Under the pieces are notes generated by a model. That model was not told the origin of the DNA. It was given only the letters and a program-made list of their open reading frames with translations, and searched no databases. Source: Lachnospiraceae bacterium (GTDB taxonomy: Bacteria; Bacillota; Clostridia; Lachnospirales; Lachnospiraceae). From it: a stretch of DNA of 5,493 nucleotides. The stretch covers positions 1-5,493 of the forward strand of contig JAILIO010000041.1 of assembly GCA_024695225.1 (NCBI GenBank). Direction: 5' to 3'. Both the position numbers and the translations under genes were made by a program. This document shows positions 1 to 5,326 of the stretch, piece by piece (positions within the stretch are counted from its first letter, which is position 1; every line of letters begins with the position of its first letter).

Positions 1-2
1 CT

Positions 3-188
3 GTGTTTTACAAGGACAACGGGGCAACCATGATCACCCTTAAAAAGGGCAAGGCGTATTCTGCGAAGTACATATTTGACAAGAGTGCGGGAACAGTGGA
101 AGTCACGGTAAAAGGAGCAGGCCCGTACAAGTCAACAAAGACGCAGTCATTTACATCGAAGACCGGCAGTTATAGATATACCGGATGA
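3..188 (+). CDS. 3' end of an unrecognised protein (partial)
   Basis: This is an open frame entering from the left edge and ending at TGA 186-188. The GTG at position 3 is only the first start-like codon inside the window and has no visible ribosome site, so the gene very likely begins upstream. The visible 61 residues are rich in Lys, Thr, Ser, Gly and Tyr with alternating hydrophobic residues (for example AKYIFDKSAGTVEVTVKG), a pattern typical of beta-strand-rich C-termini of secreted or surface proteins. There is no membrane segment, sorting signal or catalytic motif in the part seen. I do not recognise the family. The gene is co-oriented with the HD-GYP gene, but 350 bp and a separate promoter lie between them, so they are probably not one operon. 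Confidence 0.55.
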   Translation: MFYKDNGATMITLKKGKAYSAKYIFDKSAGTVEVTVKGAGPYKSTKTQSFTSKTGSYRYTG

Positions 189-196
189 TGATCAGG

Positions 197-225
197 GGAC
201 AGATGCCGCAAGATGCCATGTGTCC
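197..225 (+). terminator. weak stem-loop after the first gene, possible terminator
   Basis: GGACAGATG (197-205) can pair with CATGTGTCC (217-225): nine positions with one G-G mismatch and an 11-nt loop. It begins 9 bp after the stop codon of the partial gene, the expected place for a terminator. However, the only T-run (237-240) is 12 bp beyond the stem and short, so intrinsic termination is doubtful. Confidence 0.22.
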
Positions 226-332
226 GTCAGCTGCACTTTTCCCGTAAAGAGAAATTGTGTTCGCACGGCAAGTAACCCTTGCTGAAACTTCAAATGCAAG
301 CAGCATAAGGATTCTGCCTGCAGATGTTGCAT

Positions 333-458
333 ATGTAAGCAATATATGTAAGCAACATATGTAAGCAACATATGTAAGCAGCGTATGTAAGCAGCGTATG
401 TAAGCAGCTTATGTAAGCAGCGTATGTGAGCTGCTTGAAACTGATGCTTGAAACTGAT
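333..458 (+). repeat. 13-bp tandem repeat array
   Basis: Eight head-to-tail 13-bp units fill 333-436 with consensus ATGTAAGCAGCGT. Units start at 333, 346, 359, 372, 385, 398, 411 and 424. The first nine bases (ATGTAAGCA) are identical in units 1-7, and variation is confined to the last four (ATAT, ACAT, ACAT, GCGT, GCGT, GCTT, GCGT). Unit 8 has decayed to ATGTGAGCTGCTT. The same 13-bp period continues as two perfect copies of a different unit, GCTTGAAACTGAT (433-445 and 446-458). The left border has ATGTTGC (324-330), the inverse of GCAACAT in units 2 and 3; GCTGCTT in unit 8 is the inverse of AAGCAGC in units 4-7. The array ends 12 bp before a promoter -35 box, so it could be a protein-binding array or simply a slippage-prone minisatellite. 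Confidence 0.9.
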
Positions 459-470
459 CAGTGGTATGGG

Positions 471-499
471 TTGAAAGTATAAAAAAAATATAGGATAAT
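471..499 (+). promoter_or_regulatory. sigma-A-like promoter for the HD-GYP gene
   Basis: TTGAAA at 471-476, a 17-bp A-rich spacer, then GATAAT at 494-499. Each hexamer matches the sigma-A consensus at five of six positions. Transcription would start near 506 and give a leader of about 33 nt before the start at 539. The two GCTTGAAACTGAT repeats immediately upstream also contain TTGAAA (435-440 and 448-453), but they are too far from this -10 to serve it. Confidence 0.6.
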
Positions 500-538
500 A
501 CATAGGTATAAAAAAATCGGGAGAATGAAAAACTGTTT

Positions 539-1426
539 ATGCCAATCGTATTCATAATCATAGGCAGCATCATAATGGTCGGGAACATCATTGCGTATTA
601 CAGGTTCATCGAAAATTCGACAGATGTGATGCTTTCCGGAAAACGAGGGGAGTCCATTTGGGAAAAAATAGGACTTGGATTGCTTGTCTTTTTCCTTGTG
701 GGATATCTCGGAGTAGCTATAGCAGGTGAGCCGGATTATCTGGTTGCGGGAATACTGTTTTTCGGAGCTATCTTTGTATCGCTTGTGCTTATGCTTATGT
801 ATCATTTGGTGGATACTCTCAAAGACCGGAGCCTTGAGCTTACAGAAACCCTGGTCGGCGTGATAGAAGCGAGAGACCCTAACCTCAACGGTCACAGCAG
901 GAACGTCCAAAAACTCTGCATGTGTCTTTACGAATATCTTCCCGCAGGTCTGAAGGCGGGGATAAATCCTGTGAATTTTGAATATGCTGCCTTGTTGCAC
1001 GATGTTGGTAAGCTTGGAGTGCCGGAAGCCATTCTGAACAAGCCCGGTCCCCTTAATTCTGAAGAGTGGGAAATAATGCGGCAGCATCCTAAGATAGCAA
1101 TGGATCTGCTCAAAACTTTCCCCTCTTTTGAGGAGATAAAAGACTGGATCCTTTATCATCACGAACGCATTGATGGAAAGGGATATTACGGGCTTCCTAT
1201 GGAAAGTATCCCTATGGCGGCAAGGATGATCGCAGTATGCGATACTTATTCTGCCATCACCATGAGCCGTTCGTACAAAGCGGGCAGGTCACACGAGGAA
1301 GCAATAGAAATAATCAGGGATGCGGCCGGTTCGCAGCTGGATCCTGCGATAGTAGCAGTTTTTGTGATGATACCTAAGGAAAAACTGGTGGCATGCATGC
1401 CTGAGGCAATAGATCTCAATCAGTGA
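539..1426 (+). CDS. membrane-anchored HD-GYP domain protein, likely c-di-GMP phosphodiesterase
   Basis: This 295-residue protein has three hydrophobic segments (about residues 3-22, 43-63 and 66-91), a short linker, then an HD-GYP hydrolase domain (about 95-285). Visible hallmarks are H119 in the NGHSRNV segment, the HD pair H154-D155 in LLHDVGKLGVPEAIL, H183 in RQHPKIA, HHER at 207-210, DGKGYYGL at 212-219 and D235 in AVCDTYSAIT. Proteins of this family hydrolyse the second messenger cyclic di-GMP, and the catalytic domain should face the cytoplasm. The name-giving GYP is GYY here (215-217), with one residue fewer before GL. There is no GGDEF, PAS or response-regulator domain; the membrane segments may be the sensor. 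ATG 539 is the first ATG in frame, although GGGAG (519-523) lies a rather long 15 nt away; an in-frame CTG at 533 would be better spaced but is a rare start. The substrate is inferred, not shown. Confidence 0.88.
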   Translation: MPIVFIIIGSIIMVGNIIAYYRFIENSTDVMLSGKRGESIWEKIGLGLLVFFLVGYLGVAIAGEPDYLVAGILFFGAIFVSLVLMLMYHLVDTLKDRSLELTETLVGVIEARDPNLNGHSRNVQKLCMCLYEYLPAGLKAGINPVNFEYAALLHDVGKLGVPEAILNKPGPLNSEEWEIMRQHPKIAMDLLKTFPSFEEIKDWILYHHERIDGKGYYGLPMESIPMAARMIAVCDTYSAITMSRSYKAGRSHEEAIEIIRDAAGSQLDPAIVAVFVMIPKEKLVACMPEAIDLNQ

Positions 1427-1434
1427 GCTGTGTT

Positions 1435-1859
1435 TTACTCTTCTTCGCCATCATTTATCCATCCGATCTTCTTGTAGATGTGTTCGAAAACATGATGGAC
1501 CAGAAATGCGTATCCGGCCGGCAGTATGACTGTTATGAAAATAAGGTATCTGCACAGATACAGCATTCCCGCGAGAAATGCGGTGAGAAAGATCATCCAG
1601 CCTATGTTTGAGAAAGCAATGGCCGCGCCTTTTATCAGTACATTCTTCACGGTGTCGTCGAATCTGGCCTGGTAAGTCAGAGCTGAGATCTGCCACATCA
1701 CCGCCAGCACAATGCAAATAAAGACCGGATAATAAAAAACTCCAAGAAAACTTCCCTGTTCCATCGCCATTCTCGACAACATCAGATCGAAGACCAGAAA
1801 TCCATCCAGCAGAAGGAAGATCAGCCATAGGACAGTGGCTTTTTTCAGATTGGAAATAA
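1435..1859 (-). pseudogene. 5'-truncated YesL/DUF624-like membrane protein gene
   Basis: Reading the minus strand from the element border (1859) to the stop TAA (complement of 1435-1437) gives about 140 open codons. They include SNLKKATVLWLIFLLL (about 1855-1808), a run with FYYPVFICIVLAVMW, then ALTYQARFDDTVKNVLIKGA, two more hydrophobic stretches and a charged tail ending INDGEEE. The helix order and the ARFDDTVKN-type segment resemble the C-terminal two thirds of DUF624/YesL family proteins. These are integral membrane proteins of roughly 200 residues, often near carbohydrate uptake genes, of unclear function. The N-terminal part is absent: upstream of 1860 the frame runs into the insertion element and meets a stop (complement of 1867-1869). 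The first in-frame ATG (complement of 1780-1782) has no ribosome site and would give 115 residues lacking the first helices, so I call it a remnant. It converges on the HD-GYP gene, with stops 8 bp apart and no clear terminator between. Confidence 0.72.
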
Positions 1860-1886
1860 TGTTGATTTATAATGAAAATTGACCCA
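1860..1886 (+). repeat. left terminal inverted repeat of the IS21-like element
   Basis: Begins with TGTTGATT and ends with TTGACCCA (1879-1886). Compared with the right end read inward, 21 of 27 positions match; all eight bases at each extremity of the repeat are identical. Five of the six mismatches fall at repeat positions 9-15, where the left end holds TATAATG and the right end GTCAAGT; the sixth is at position 19. Confidence 0.88.
1868..1873 (+). promoter_or_regulatory. inward -10 box at the left tip, half of a junction promoter
   Basis: TATAAT, a perfect -10 hexamer, begins 8 bp inside the left end and points towards istA. In the inserted copy no good -35 sits at the right distance in the flank (1845-1850 reads TCAGAT), so it should be almost silent. 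It gains a perfect -35 (TTGACA, 5341-5346) only when the right end is placed directly upstream of the left end. Confidence 0.65.
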
Positions 1887-1902
1887 GGTTTAACGAGTAG
1901 AA

Positions 1903-1923
1903 TTGCCCCACCCTGAAGAGGTG
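1903..1923 (+). repeat. second left-end motif with a small inverted repeat
   Basis: TTGCCCCACC (1903-1912) is a one-mismatch form of TTGACCCACC, starting 43 bp from the left tip; its right-end partner starts 42 bp from the right tip. CACC (1909-1912) can pair with GGTG (1920-1923) across a 7-nt loop, a weaker version of the hairpin at 5270-5285. Probable transposase contact site, by position and similarity. Confidence 0.6.
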
Positions 1924-1947
1924 AGGAGCGGAAAAACCCGGATCTGG

Positions 1948-1959
1948 TTTTATACTGAA
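1948..1959 (+). repeat. subterminal motif TTTTATACTGAA (left copy)
   Basis: The identical 12-mer occurs inverted in the right end at 5233-5244. In both ends it lies just inside-out of the innermost TTGACCCACC-type motif, but the left side has about 21 extra bases between the two motifs (ACCTTGAAAATTTAACG region). TATACT resembles a -10 box, but no -35 is found at the proper distance. Role unknown. Confidence 0.5.
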
Positions 1960-1982
1960 CCTTGAAAATTTAACGTTGTGAT

Positions 1983-1992
1983 TTGACCCACC
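1983..1992 (+). repeat. third left-end motif TTGACCCACC
   Basis: A full-length copy of the terminal motif whose first base lies 123 bp from the left tip, exactly the distance of its right-end partner (5221-5230) from the right tip. Its first six bases, TTGACC, are also the -35 box of the istA promoter. Confidence 0.7.
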
Positions 1993-2011
1993 TCTTGAGT
2001 AAAAATATAAT
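1983..2011 (+). promoter_or_regulatory. istA operon promoter, -35 inside a terminal motif
   Basis: TTGACC (1983-1988), a 17-bp spacer, then TATAAT (2006-2011). The -35 differs from consensus at one base and the -10 is perfect. Transcription would start near 2018, about 33 nt before the GTG start of istA, and can run through all four genes because no terminator is seen between them. As the -35 is part of a TTGACCCACC motif, a transposase bound there would be expected to block RNA polymerase. Confidence 0.75.
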
Positions 2012-2032
2012 CCTTTTTGCCTTCACTGGCAG

Positions 2033-2054
2033 AAAGGAGGAAAGAGAGAGGTGA
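2033..2054 (+). promoter_or_regulatory. two overlapping ribosome sites that decide the istA start
   Basis: AAAGGAGG (2033-2040) lies 10 nt before the GTG at 2051. A second Shine-Dalgarno-like run, GAGGTGA (2048-2054), lies 5 nt before an in-frame ATG at 2060. Both starts are plausible and differ by three residues. The orf3 start uses an almost identical AGAGAGGTGAAG leader. Confidence 0.55.
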
Positions 2055-3538
2055 AGAGAATGGAAGATTGGGCGGCAGTCCAACGTATCTACAAGCAGAC
2101 CAGGTCAAAAAGGGAAACGGCCAGGGTGCTGGGGATTGCAAGGAACACTGTGAAGAAACTGCTGGAAATGGACCATGAACCGACCTACCAGAGAAAGGTG
2201 TATCCGTCAATACTTGATCCCTTCAAAGAGCAGATCATCGCGTGGAGATGTGCACCATACGATTTTAATGGGACCCGTATCTTCAGAGAATTGAAGAAGC
2301 GGGGGTATGGCGGCAGCATAGGTCCCGTGTACACATTTCTCAGAAGGATAGATGAGGATGTGGGTCTGATAAGTTCCAAGGCCACTGTAAGGCATGAGAG
2401 CCCACCGGGAGACCAGGCGCAGTTTGACTGGACTGAATACGAGGTACAGATAGGACCGCGGATAAGAACTGTTTACTGTTTTTCTATGATCCTGGCGGCA
2501 TCAAGGAAGAAAGCGGTGTGCTTTTCCCTGAAGGAGGATTCTGATGCTATCTACGAAGCCATACAGGAGCTGTTTGAGGATCTGGGAGGCGTCACGCTGG
2601 AGTTGCTCATAGATAACCCTAAAGCACTCGTGATAGAAAACAACCCTCGGTCAGAGGAAGAGATCCGCTACAACCCGAAAGCTCTGATGCTGGCGAAACA
2701 CCTTGGCACCGAGCTTAACGCATGCCCCTGCTACTGGCCACGAAAGAAAGGAAAGGTGGAACGCCCGTTCAACTACATAGAGGAGCAGCTGATAAAGGGA
2801 AACTGCTTCGCAACGATGGAGGAGATCAACCGGCGGGGCAAGGAATTCGTGAACAAGTGGTGTGATGAAGTGCATGGAACAACTGGGCGCATTCCTAATG
2901 AACACTATCTGCTTGAAGAAAAAGCCGTGCTCCTGCCTTTGCCCAAAGACAGGTACATGCCGAAGCAGATGCAGGAAAGGAAGGTCAGCCCTGACAGCCT
3001 GGTGAGCATAAATGCCAACAAGTACAGCGTACCGGTGAAATATGTTGGAAAGACAGTAAAGTTCCGCATAATATATGGCTTCAGGATTGAGATCTATGAT
3101 TTAAAAGGCAGCCTTATCCTCCGAAGGGAGTCAGAATGCGGGAAACACCGGACGGTCGCCAATGCCGAGCATTACGAGGCCATAGCAAAGAAAGTGCCGA
3201 CTTCAATTCCCCAGATACGGAGAGATTTCACAAGAATCTTCTCGAACGGGGCACTCTTCCTTTCGGAAGCTGCAAAAAAGTATGACCAGCCCACCCATTA
3301 CGCCAGGAAGATCATGGAACTCCGGGAATTGTATGACGATGATGTGCTTGATGAATTTATCGCCAAGGCTGTAAAAAGGGATGCTCTTGACATCAAATCC
3401 TTCAGAGCCATGCTTAAGGAAAGCAGCGGGAAAGGGCGTAAGTCAGCAGCAAATGCCCTTCCGTTCCCGGATGCCCAGGCAGTATCTGTGCGGGAATGCT
3501 CGTACTATGAGAAAGCATTGCAGGAGGTATCGGTATGA
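2051..3538 (+). CDS. istA: IS21-family transposase IstA
   Basis: At 495 residues this is full length for IstA, the DDE transposase that cuts and joins the element ends. An N-terminal helix-turn-helix (about residues 8-38, including RETARVLGIARNTVKKLLE) should help bind DNA. The retroviral-integrase-type catalytic core follows: the triad is D126 (QAQFDWTEYE), D188 (LLIDNPKAL) and E237 (KKGKVERPFNYIEEQL). A beta-rich segment at about 310-360 (LVSINANKYSVPVKYVG) matches the usual IstA C-terminal module. The start is GTG 2051 or ATG 2060, both with ribosome sites. No frameshift or missing catalytic residue is seen. It is expressed from the promoter at 1983-2011 and overlaps istB by ATGA, the normal IS21 arrangement. 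Its binding sites are probably the TTGACCCA motifs at the ends. Confidence 0.95.
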   Translation: MKRMEDWAAVQRIYKQTRSKRETARVLGIARNTVKKLLEMDHEPTYQRKVYPSILDPFKEQIIAWRCAPYDFNGTRIFRELKKRGYGGSIGPVYTFLRRIDEDVGLISSKATVRHESPPGDQAQFDWTEYEVQIGPRIRTVYCFSMILAASRKKAVCFSLKEDSDAIYEAIQELFEDLGGVTLELLIDNPKALVIENNPRSEEEIRYNPKALMLAKHLGTELNACPCYWPRKKGKVERPFNYIEEQLIKGNCFATMEEINRRGKEFVNKWCDEVHGTTGRIPNEHYLLEEKAVLLPLPKDRYMPKQMQERKVSPDSLVSINANKYSVPVKYVGKTVKFRIIYGFRIEIYDLKGSLILRRESECGKHRTVANAEHYEAIAKKVPTSIPQIRRDFTRIFSNGALFLSEAAKKYDQPTHYARKIMELRELYDDDVLDEFIAKAVKRDALDIKSFRAMLKESSGKGRKSAANALPFPDAQAVSVRECSYYEKALQEVSV

Positions 3539-4320
3539 ATGATCCGGCAATCAGCAATGCAGAATACATCGGTCTGAAGATGAAACAGTTCAAACTTGTA
3601 GACATGCGCGAGCGGTATCCGGAACTTGTGGAAGAAGCCAGATTGACCGGCATGGATTACGAAGAGTTCCTGACAAGGCTTATACGTCTTGAAGACGACG
3701 GGAAGCAGAAGCGGAGGCAGGAACGCCTGAGAACGGGGGCTCATTTCGAATCCGAAAAAAACCTTGAGGATATCGATTACAGCTTTAACCCGAGCCTGGA
3801 CAAAGGAAAGATTGATGAGCTTTCAAATCTGAATTTCATGTATGCAGGAGAGAATGTCCTCATCATAGGACCTCCGGGTGTCGGAAAAAGCATGATTGCC
3901 ACTGGACTGGGCATGAAAGCGTGCAACGCCGGAGAGAAGGTGCTGTTCGTTAACGCAAAGGAGTTCCTTGACAGACTGTGCGAGACAGCGGTGGCCGGCT
4001 GTCTGGCTGAGACCCTTGCGGCTCTGGACAAAGTACGGCTGCTTATCATTGATGAACTGTCCTATATAAAAATGGACAAAGAAAGAGAGAGCCTTTTCTT
4101 CCAGGTCATCCGAAGACGGTACGAAAAGAACTCCCTCATTGTCACCACCAACCTGCCTGTCGGAAGATGGGATGAACTGTTCACCGGCACACTGGCGGCA
4201 ACGGCCATACTCGACCGCATCCTGCATCACTGCCATGTGATCAGTATAAACGGTGACAGCTACCGAATCAAGAGCAAAAATCACAACGTTGAATCAAGAG
4301 AGGTGAAGCATGAACAATAA
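3535..4320 (+). CDS. istB: IS21-family helper ATPase IstB
   Basis: A 261-residue AAA+ ATPase of the IstB/DnaC type, normal length. IstB assembles on target DNA and helps IstA choose and use the insertion site. An N-terminal helical region (1-100) precedes Walker A GPPGVGKS (112-119), Walker B LLIIDEL (169-175), a sensor-like TTN (204-206) and the typical C-terminal ILDRILHHCHVISINGDSYR (225-244). The start ATG 3535 overlaps the istA stop in ATGA and has AGGAGGT at 3522-3528, 6 nt upstream, which suggests translational coupling. Its last 11 bp overlap the start of orf3. The frame is intact. The similar ATPase DnaC/DnaI, a replicative helicase loader, is excluded by the istA neighbour and by the C-terminal IstB signature. 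Confidence 0.95.
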   Translation: MNDPAISNAEYIGLKMKQFKLVDMRERYPELVEEARLTGMDYEEFLTRLIRLEDDGKQKRRQERLRTGAHFESEKNLEDIDYSFNPSLDKGKIDELSNLNFMYAGENVLIIGPPGVGKSMIATGLGMKACNAGEKVLFVNAKEFLDRLCETAVAGCLAETLAALDKVRLLIIDELSYIKMDKERESLFFQVIRRRYEKNSLIVTTNLPVGRWDELFTGTLAATAILDRILHHCHVISINGDSYRIKSKNHNVESREVKHEQ

Positions 4321-4768
4321 ACGTATGACGCTCCTCAGGAAGGAGCTTAGGGAATATGAAGCAAAGACGGTCATGACTGACGAAGAGCGTGCCGCCCTTC
4401 ATGAATGGGTTGAAGCTGGGCACAGCGTGCATGACAACGGCTCCATGGCATCTTATGAGGGGGGACGTCCGTTAGATTTTTTGGATGTGTACCGGGAAGA
4501 AATGGAGATATCAGAAAAACTGGATTCACTTGAGGGTAAAGAAAGAGAGAAATATATCCGGGAGCTGCGCGGCGAAAAAAACGAGGAGGATCTCAGGGAA
4601 GAAAATGACCATTATTGGTTCCTGATCAGTATTTATGAGCATGTGCTCAGGAGATATGGACTCATGGATGAAGCTAAACATATGATAACGGAAGCAAAAA
4701 GACAGTCTGCGGAATTCCTGGAGGCCTGCCAGCTGGCAAACGAAGGCCTTGAGATGCCGTTTGATTGA
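4310..4768 (+). CDS. orf3, accessory protein of the IS21-like element, unknown function
   Basis: This 152-residue protein has no domain I recognise. It is strongly charged, rich in Glu, Lys and Arg, with no signal peptide, membrane segment or enzyme motif, and appears largely helical. Residues 21-68 contain a distinctive block (MTDEERAALHEWVEAGHSV, then GGRPLDFLDVYREEMEI). Residues 65-100 form a very acidic/basic helix with coiled-coil potential, and residues 101-141 another helix (YWFLISIYEHVLRRYG). The start ATG 4310 lies inside the last codons of istB, with GAGAGGTGA about 4 nt upstream, so it should be translated with istB. Its stop is 13 bp before the start of orf4. Position inside the terminal repeats, orientation and overlap all say it belongs to the element. 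It may be a partner or regulator of transposition, but this is a guess from context. Confidence 0.82.
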   Translation: MNNKRMTLLRKELREYEAKTVMTDEERAALHEWVEAGHSVHDNGSMASYEGGRPLDFLDVYREEMEISEKLDSLEGKEREKYIRELRGEKNEEDLREENDHYWFLISIYEHVLRRYGLMDEAKHMITEAKRQSAEFLEACQLANEGLEMPFD

Positions 4769-4773
4769 GGGGG
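4767..4773 (+). promoter_or_regulatory. ribosome site that sets the orf4 start
   Basis: GAGGGGG, overlapping the orf3 stop codon, is 8 nt before ATG 4782 but only 2 nt before ATG 4776 and overlaps GTG 4773. This favours 4782 over the upstream in-frame starts (TTG 4749, GTG 4773, ATG 4776). Confidence 0.6.
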
Positions 4774-4781
4774 TGATGGTC

Positions 4782-5216
4782 ATGAGAGTGATAGATGAAA
4801 AAGACTTTCCTGCGATCATTGAAATATACAACAGCAAGGGCAGGCTGGCGGCAAATGCCTACATCCGCGAATCATACGGAATTAAAACTCCCTGGTCTGT
4901 TATGAAAAGGATCCGCAAGGCTCCGGGATTTGAATATGATGCGGAGGAAGACAGATTCAAAAGCACCGATGGCAGGAGCGATGAGAGCATTTTTATGAGT
5001 ATGAGTGAGCTTTGCGGGAACCGTGGCAATACCTCCGTCTCTGCAGATAATGCGGCATCAAGGGCATCTGCATCCATGGAAAAACTGGTACACGAGCTCA
5101 TAAGCGACCGATTGCTGGAACTGAGCAGGTATGTGACACTTGAGACATCAAGCAGGACAATACTGATAGACAGGACTTCGATGCAGGCAGACGGCTACAA
5201 GGTTGTTACCCATTGA
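4782..5216 (+). CDS. orf4, accessory protein with a possible DNA-binding N-terminus
   Basis: From ATG 4782 the product has 144 residues. The N-terminal part (about 1-60) looks like a compact helical fold with a helix-turn-helix flavour: AIIEIYNSKGRLAANAYIRE, then SYGIKTPWSVMKRIRKAPGF and YDAEEDRFK. A Ser/Ala-rich linker (about 80-98) leads to an amphipathic helix (SMEKLVHELISDRLLELSRY) and a short beta-like tail (TILIDRTSMQADGYKVVTH). It lacks membrane segments and catalytic motifs. I do not recognise a named family; DNA binding is inferred from the Lys/Arg-rich helix pattern only. It is the last gene of the element operon, 13 bp after orf3, and its stop is 4 bp from the innermost right-end motif, so it was probably carried and maintained by the element. 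It could sense the ends, regulate istA or assist target choice; none of this is shown by sequence. Confidence 0.8.
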   Translation: MRVIDEKDFPAIIEIYNSKGRLAANAYIRESYGIKTPWSVMKRIRKAPGFEYDAEEDRFKSTDGRSDESIFMSMSELCGNRGNTSVSADNAASRASASMEKLVHELISDRLLELSRYVTLETSSRTILIDRTSMQADGYKVVTH

Positions 5217-5220
5217 TGGG

Positions 5221-5230
5221 GGTGGGTCAG
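5221..5230 (-). repeat. innermost right-end motif, CTGACCCACC read inward
   Basis: GGTGGGTCAG on the plus strand. Its inward 5' base is 123 bp from the right tip, matching the left motif at 1983. It starts 4 bp after the orf4 stop codon. Confidence 0.65.
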
Positions 5231-5232
5231 GT

Positions 5233-5244
5233 TTCAGTATAAAA
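5233..5244 (-). repeat. subterminal motif TTTTATACTGAA (right, inverted copy)
   Basis: TTCAGTATAAAA on the plus strand is the exact inverse of 1948-1959. It directly adjoins the innermost right-end TGACCCACC motif. Confidence 0.5.
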
Positions 5245-5264
5245 ATCAGGATTTACGTTTAGAA

Positions 5265-5285
5265 ATGACCCACCTCATCAGGTGG
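5265..5285 (+). repeat. right-end motif with a perfect 6-bp hairpin
   Basis: ATGACCCACC (5265-5274) is in opposite orientation to the other right-end motifs. CCACCT (5270-5275) pairs perfectly with AGGTGG (5280-5285) across the loop CATC. There is no T-run after it, so it is not a typical terminator. A related but weaker structure is at 1908-1923 in the left end. It may be a binding site for a dimer or a structure that blocks transcription. Confidence 0.55.
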
Positions 5286-5301
5286 AGCTATCATACGGCG
5301 G

Positions 5302-5311
5302 GGTGGGTCAA
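5302..5311 (-). repeat. second right-end motif TTGACCCACC (read inward)
   Basis: GGTGGGTCAA on the plus strand, a perfect inverse copy of 1983-1992. It lies 42 bp from the right tip, against 43 bp for its left counterpart at 1903. Confidence 0.7.
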
Positions 5312-5326
5312 ATCTGAACGAAAAAG

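Larger units (their letters stand above)
189..538. other. 350-bp intergenic region without a supported gene
   Basis: Between the stop at 188 and the start at 539 I see no believable gene. It holds a weak stem-loop (197-225), a period-13 tandem array (333-458), a sigma-A-like promoter (471-499) and an A-rich leader (about 481-517) with a GGGAG ribosome site at 519-523. Open frames on the minus strand here only translate the tandem array and the A/T-rich leader. Confidence 0.7.

Noticed and set aside
333..458. CRISPR array
   Set aside because: Units are 13 bp and directly adjacent with no spacers, and no cas genes are present.
192..503. Minus-strand open frame with repeated CLHxLLTYxAYI peptides
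   Set aside because: The repeat peptide is only the translation of the 13-bp tandem array; there is no ribosome site and the rest is A/T-rich leader.
458..1162. Long minus-strand open frame (234 codons) opposite the HD-GYP gene
   Set aside because: It lies antisense to a gene with clear catalytic motifs, and its product is a low-complexity mix of His, Tyr, Lys and Phe without any domain.
1451..1828. Second minus-strand frame overlapping the YesL-like remnant
   Set aside because: It is rich in Arg, His, Gly and Ser, a typical shadow; the other frame gives coherent membrane helices and the DUF624-like segment.
1951..1956. TATACT as a second istA promoter -10
   Set aside because: At 17-18 bp upstream there is only GCGGAA or AGCGGA, which is not a -35. 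The promoter at 1983-2011 is far better.
3823..4284. Minus-strand frame of 153 codons inside istB
   Set aside because: It is antisense to the Walker motifs of an intact istB and its product has no recognisable features.
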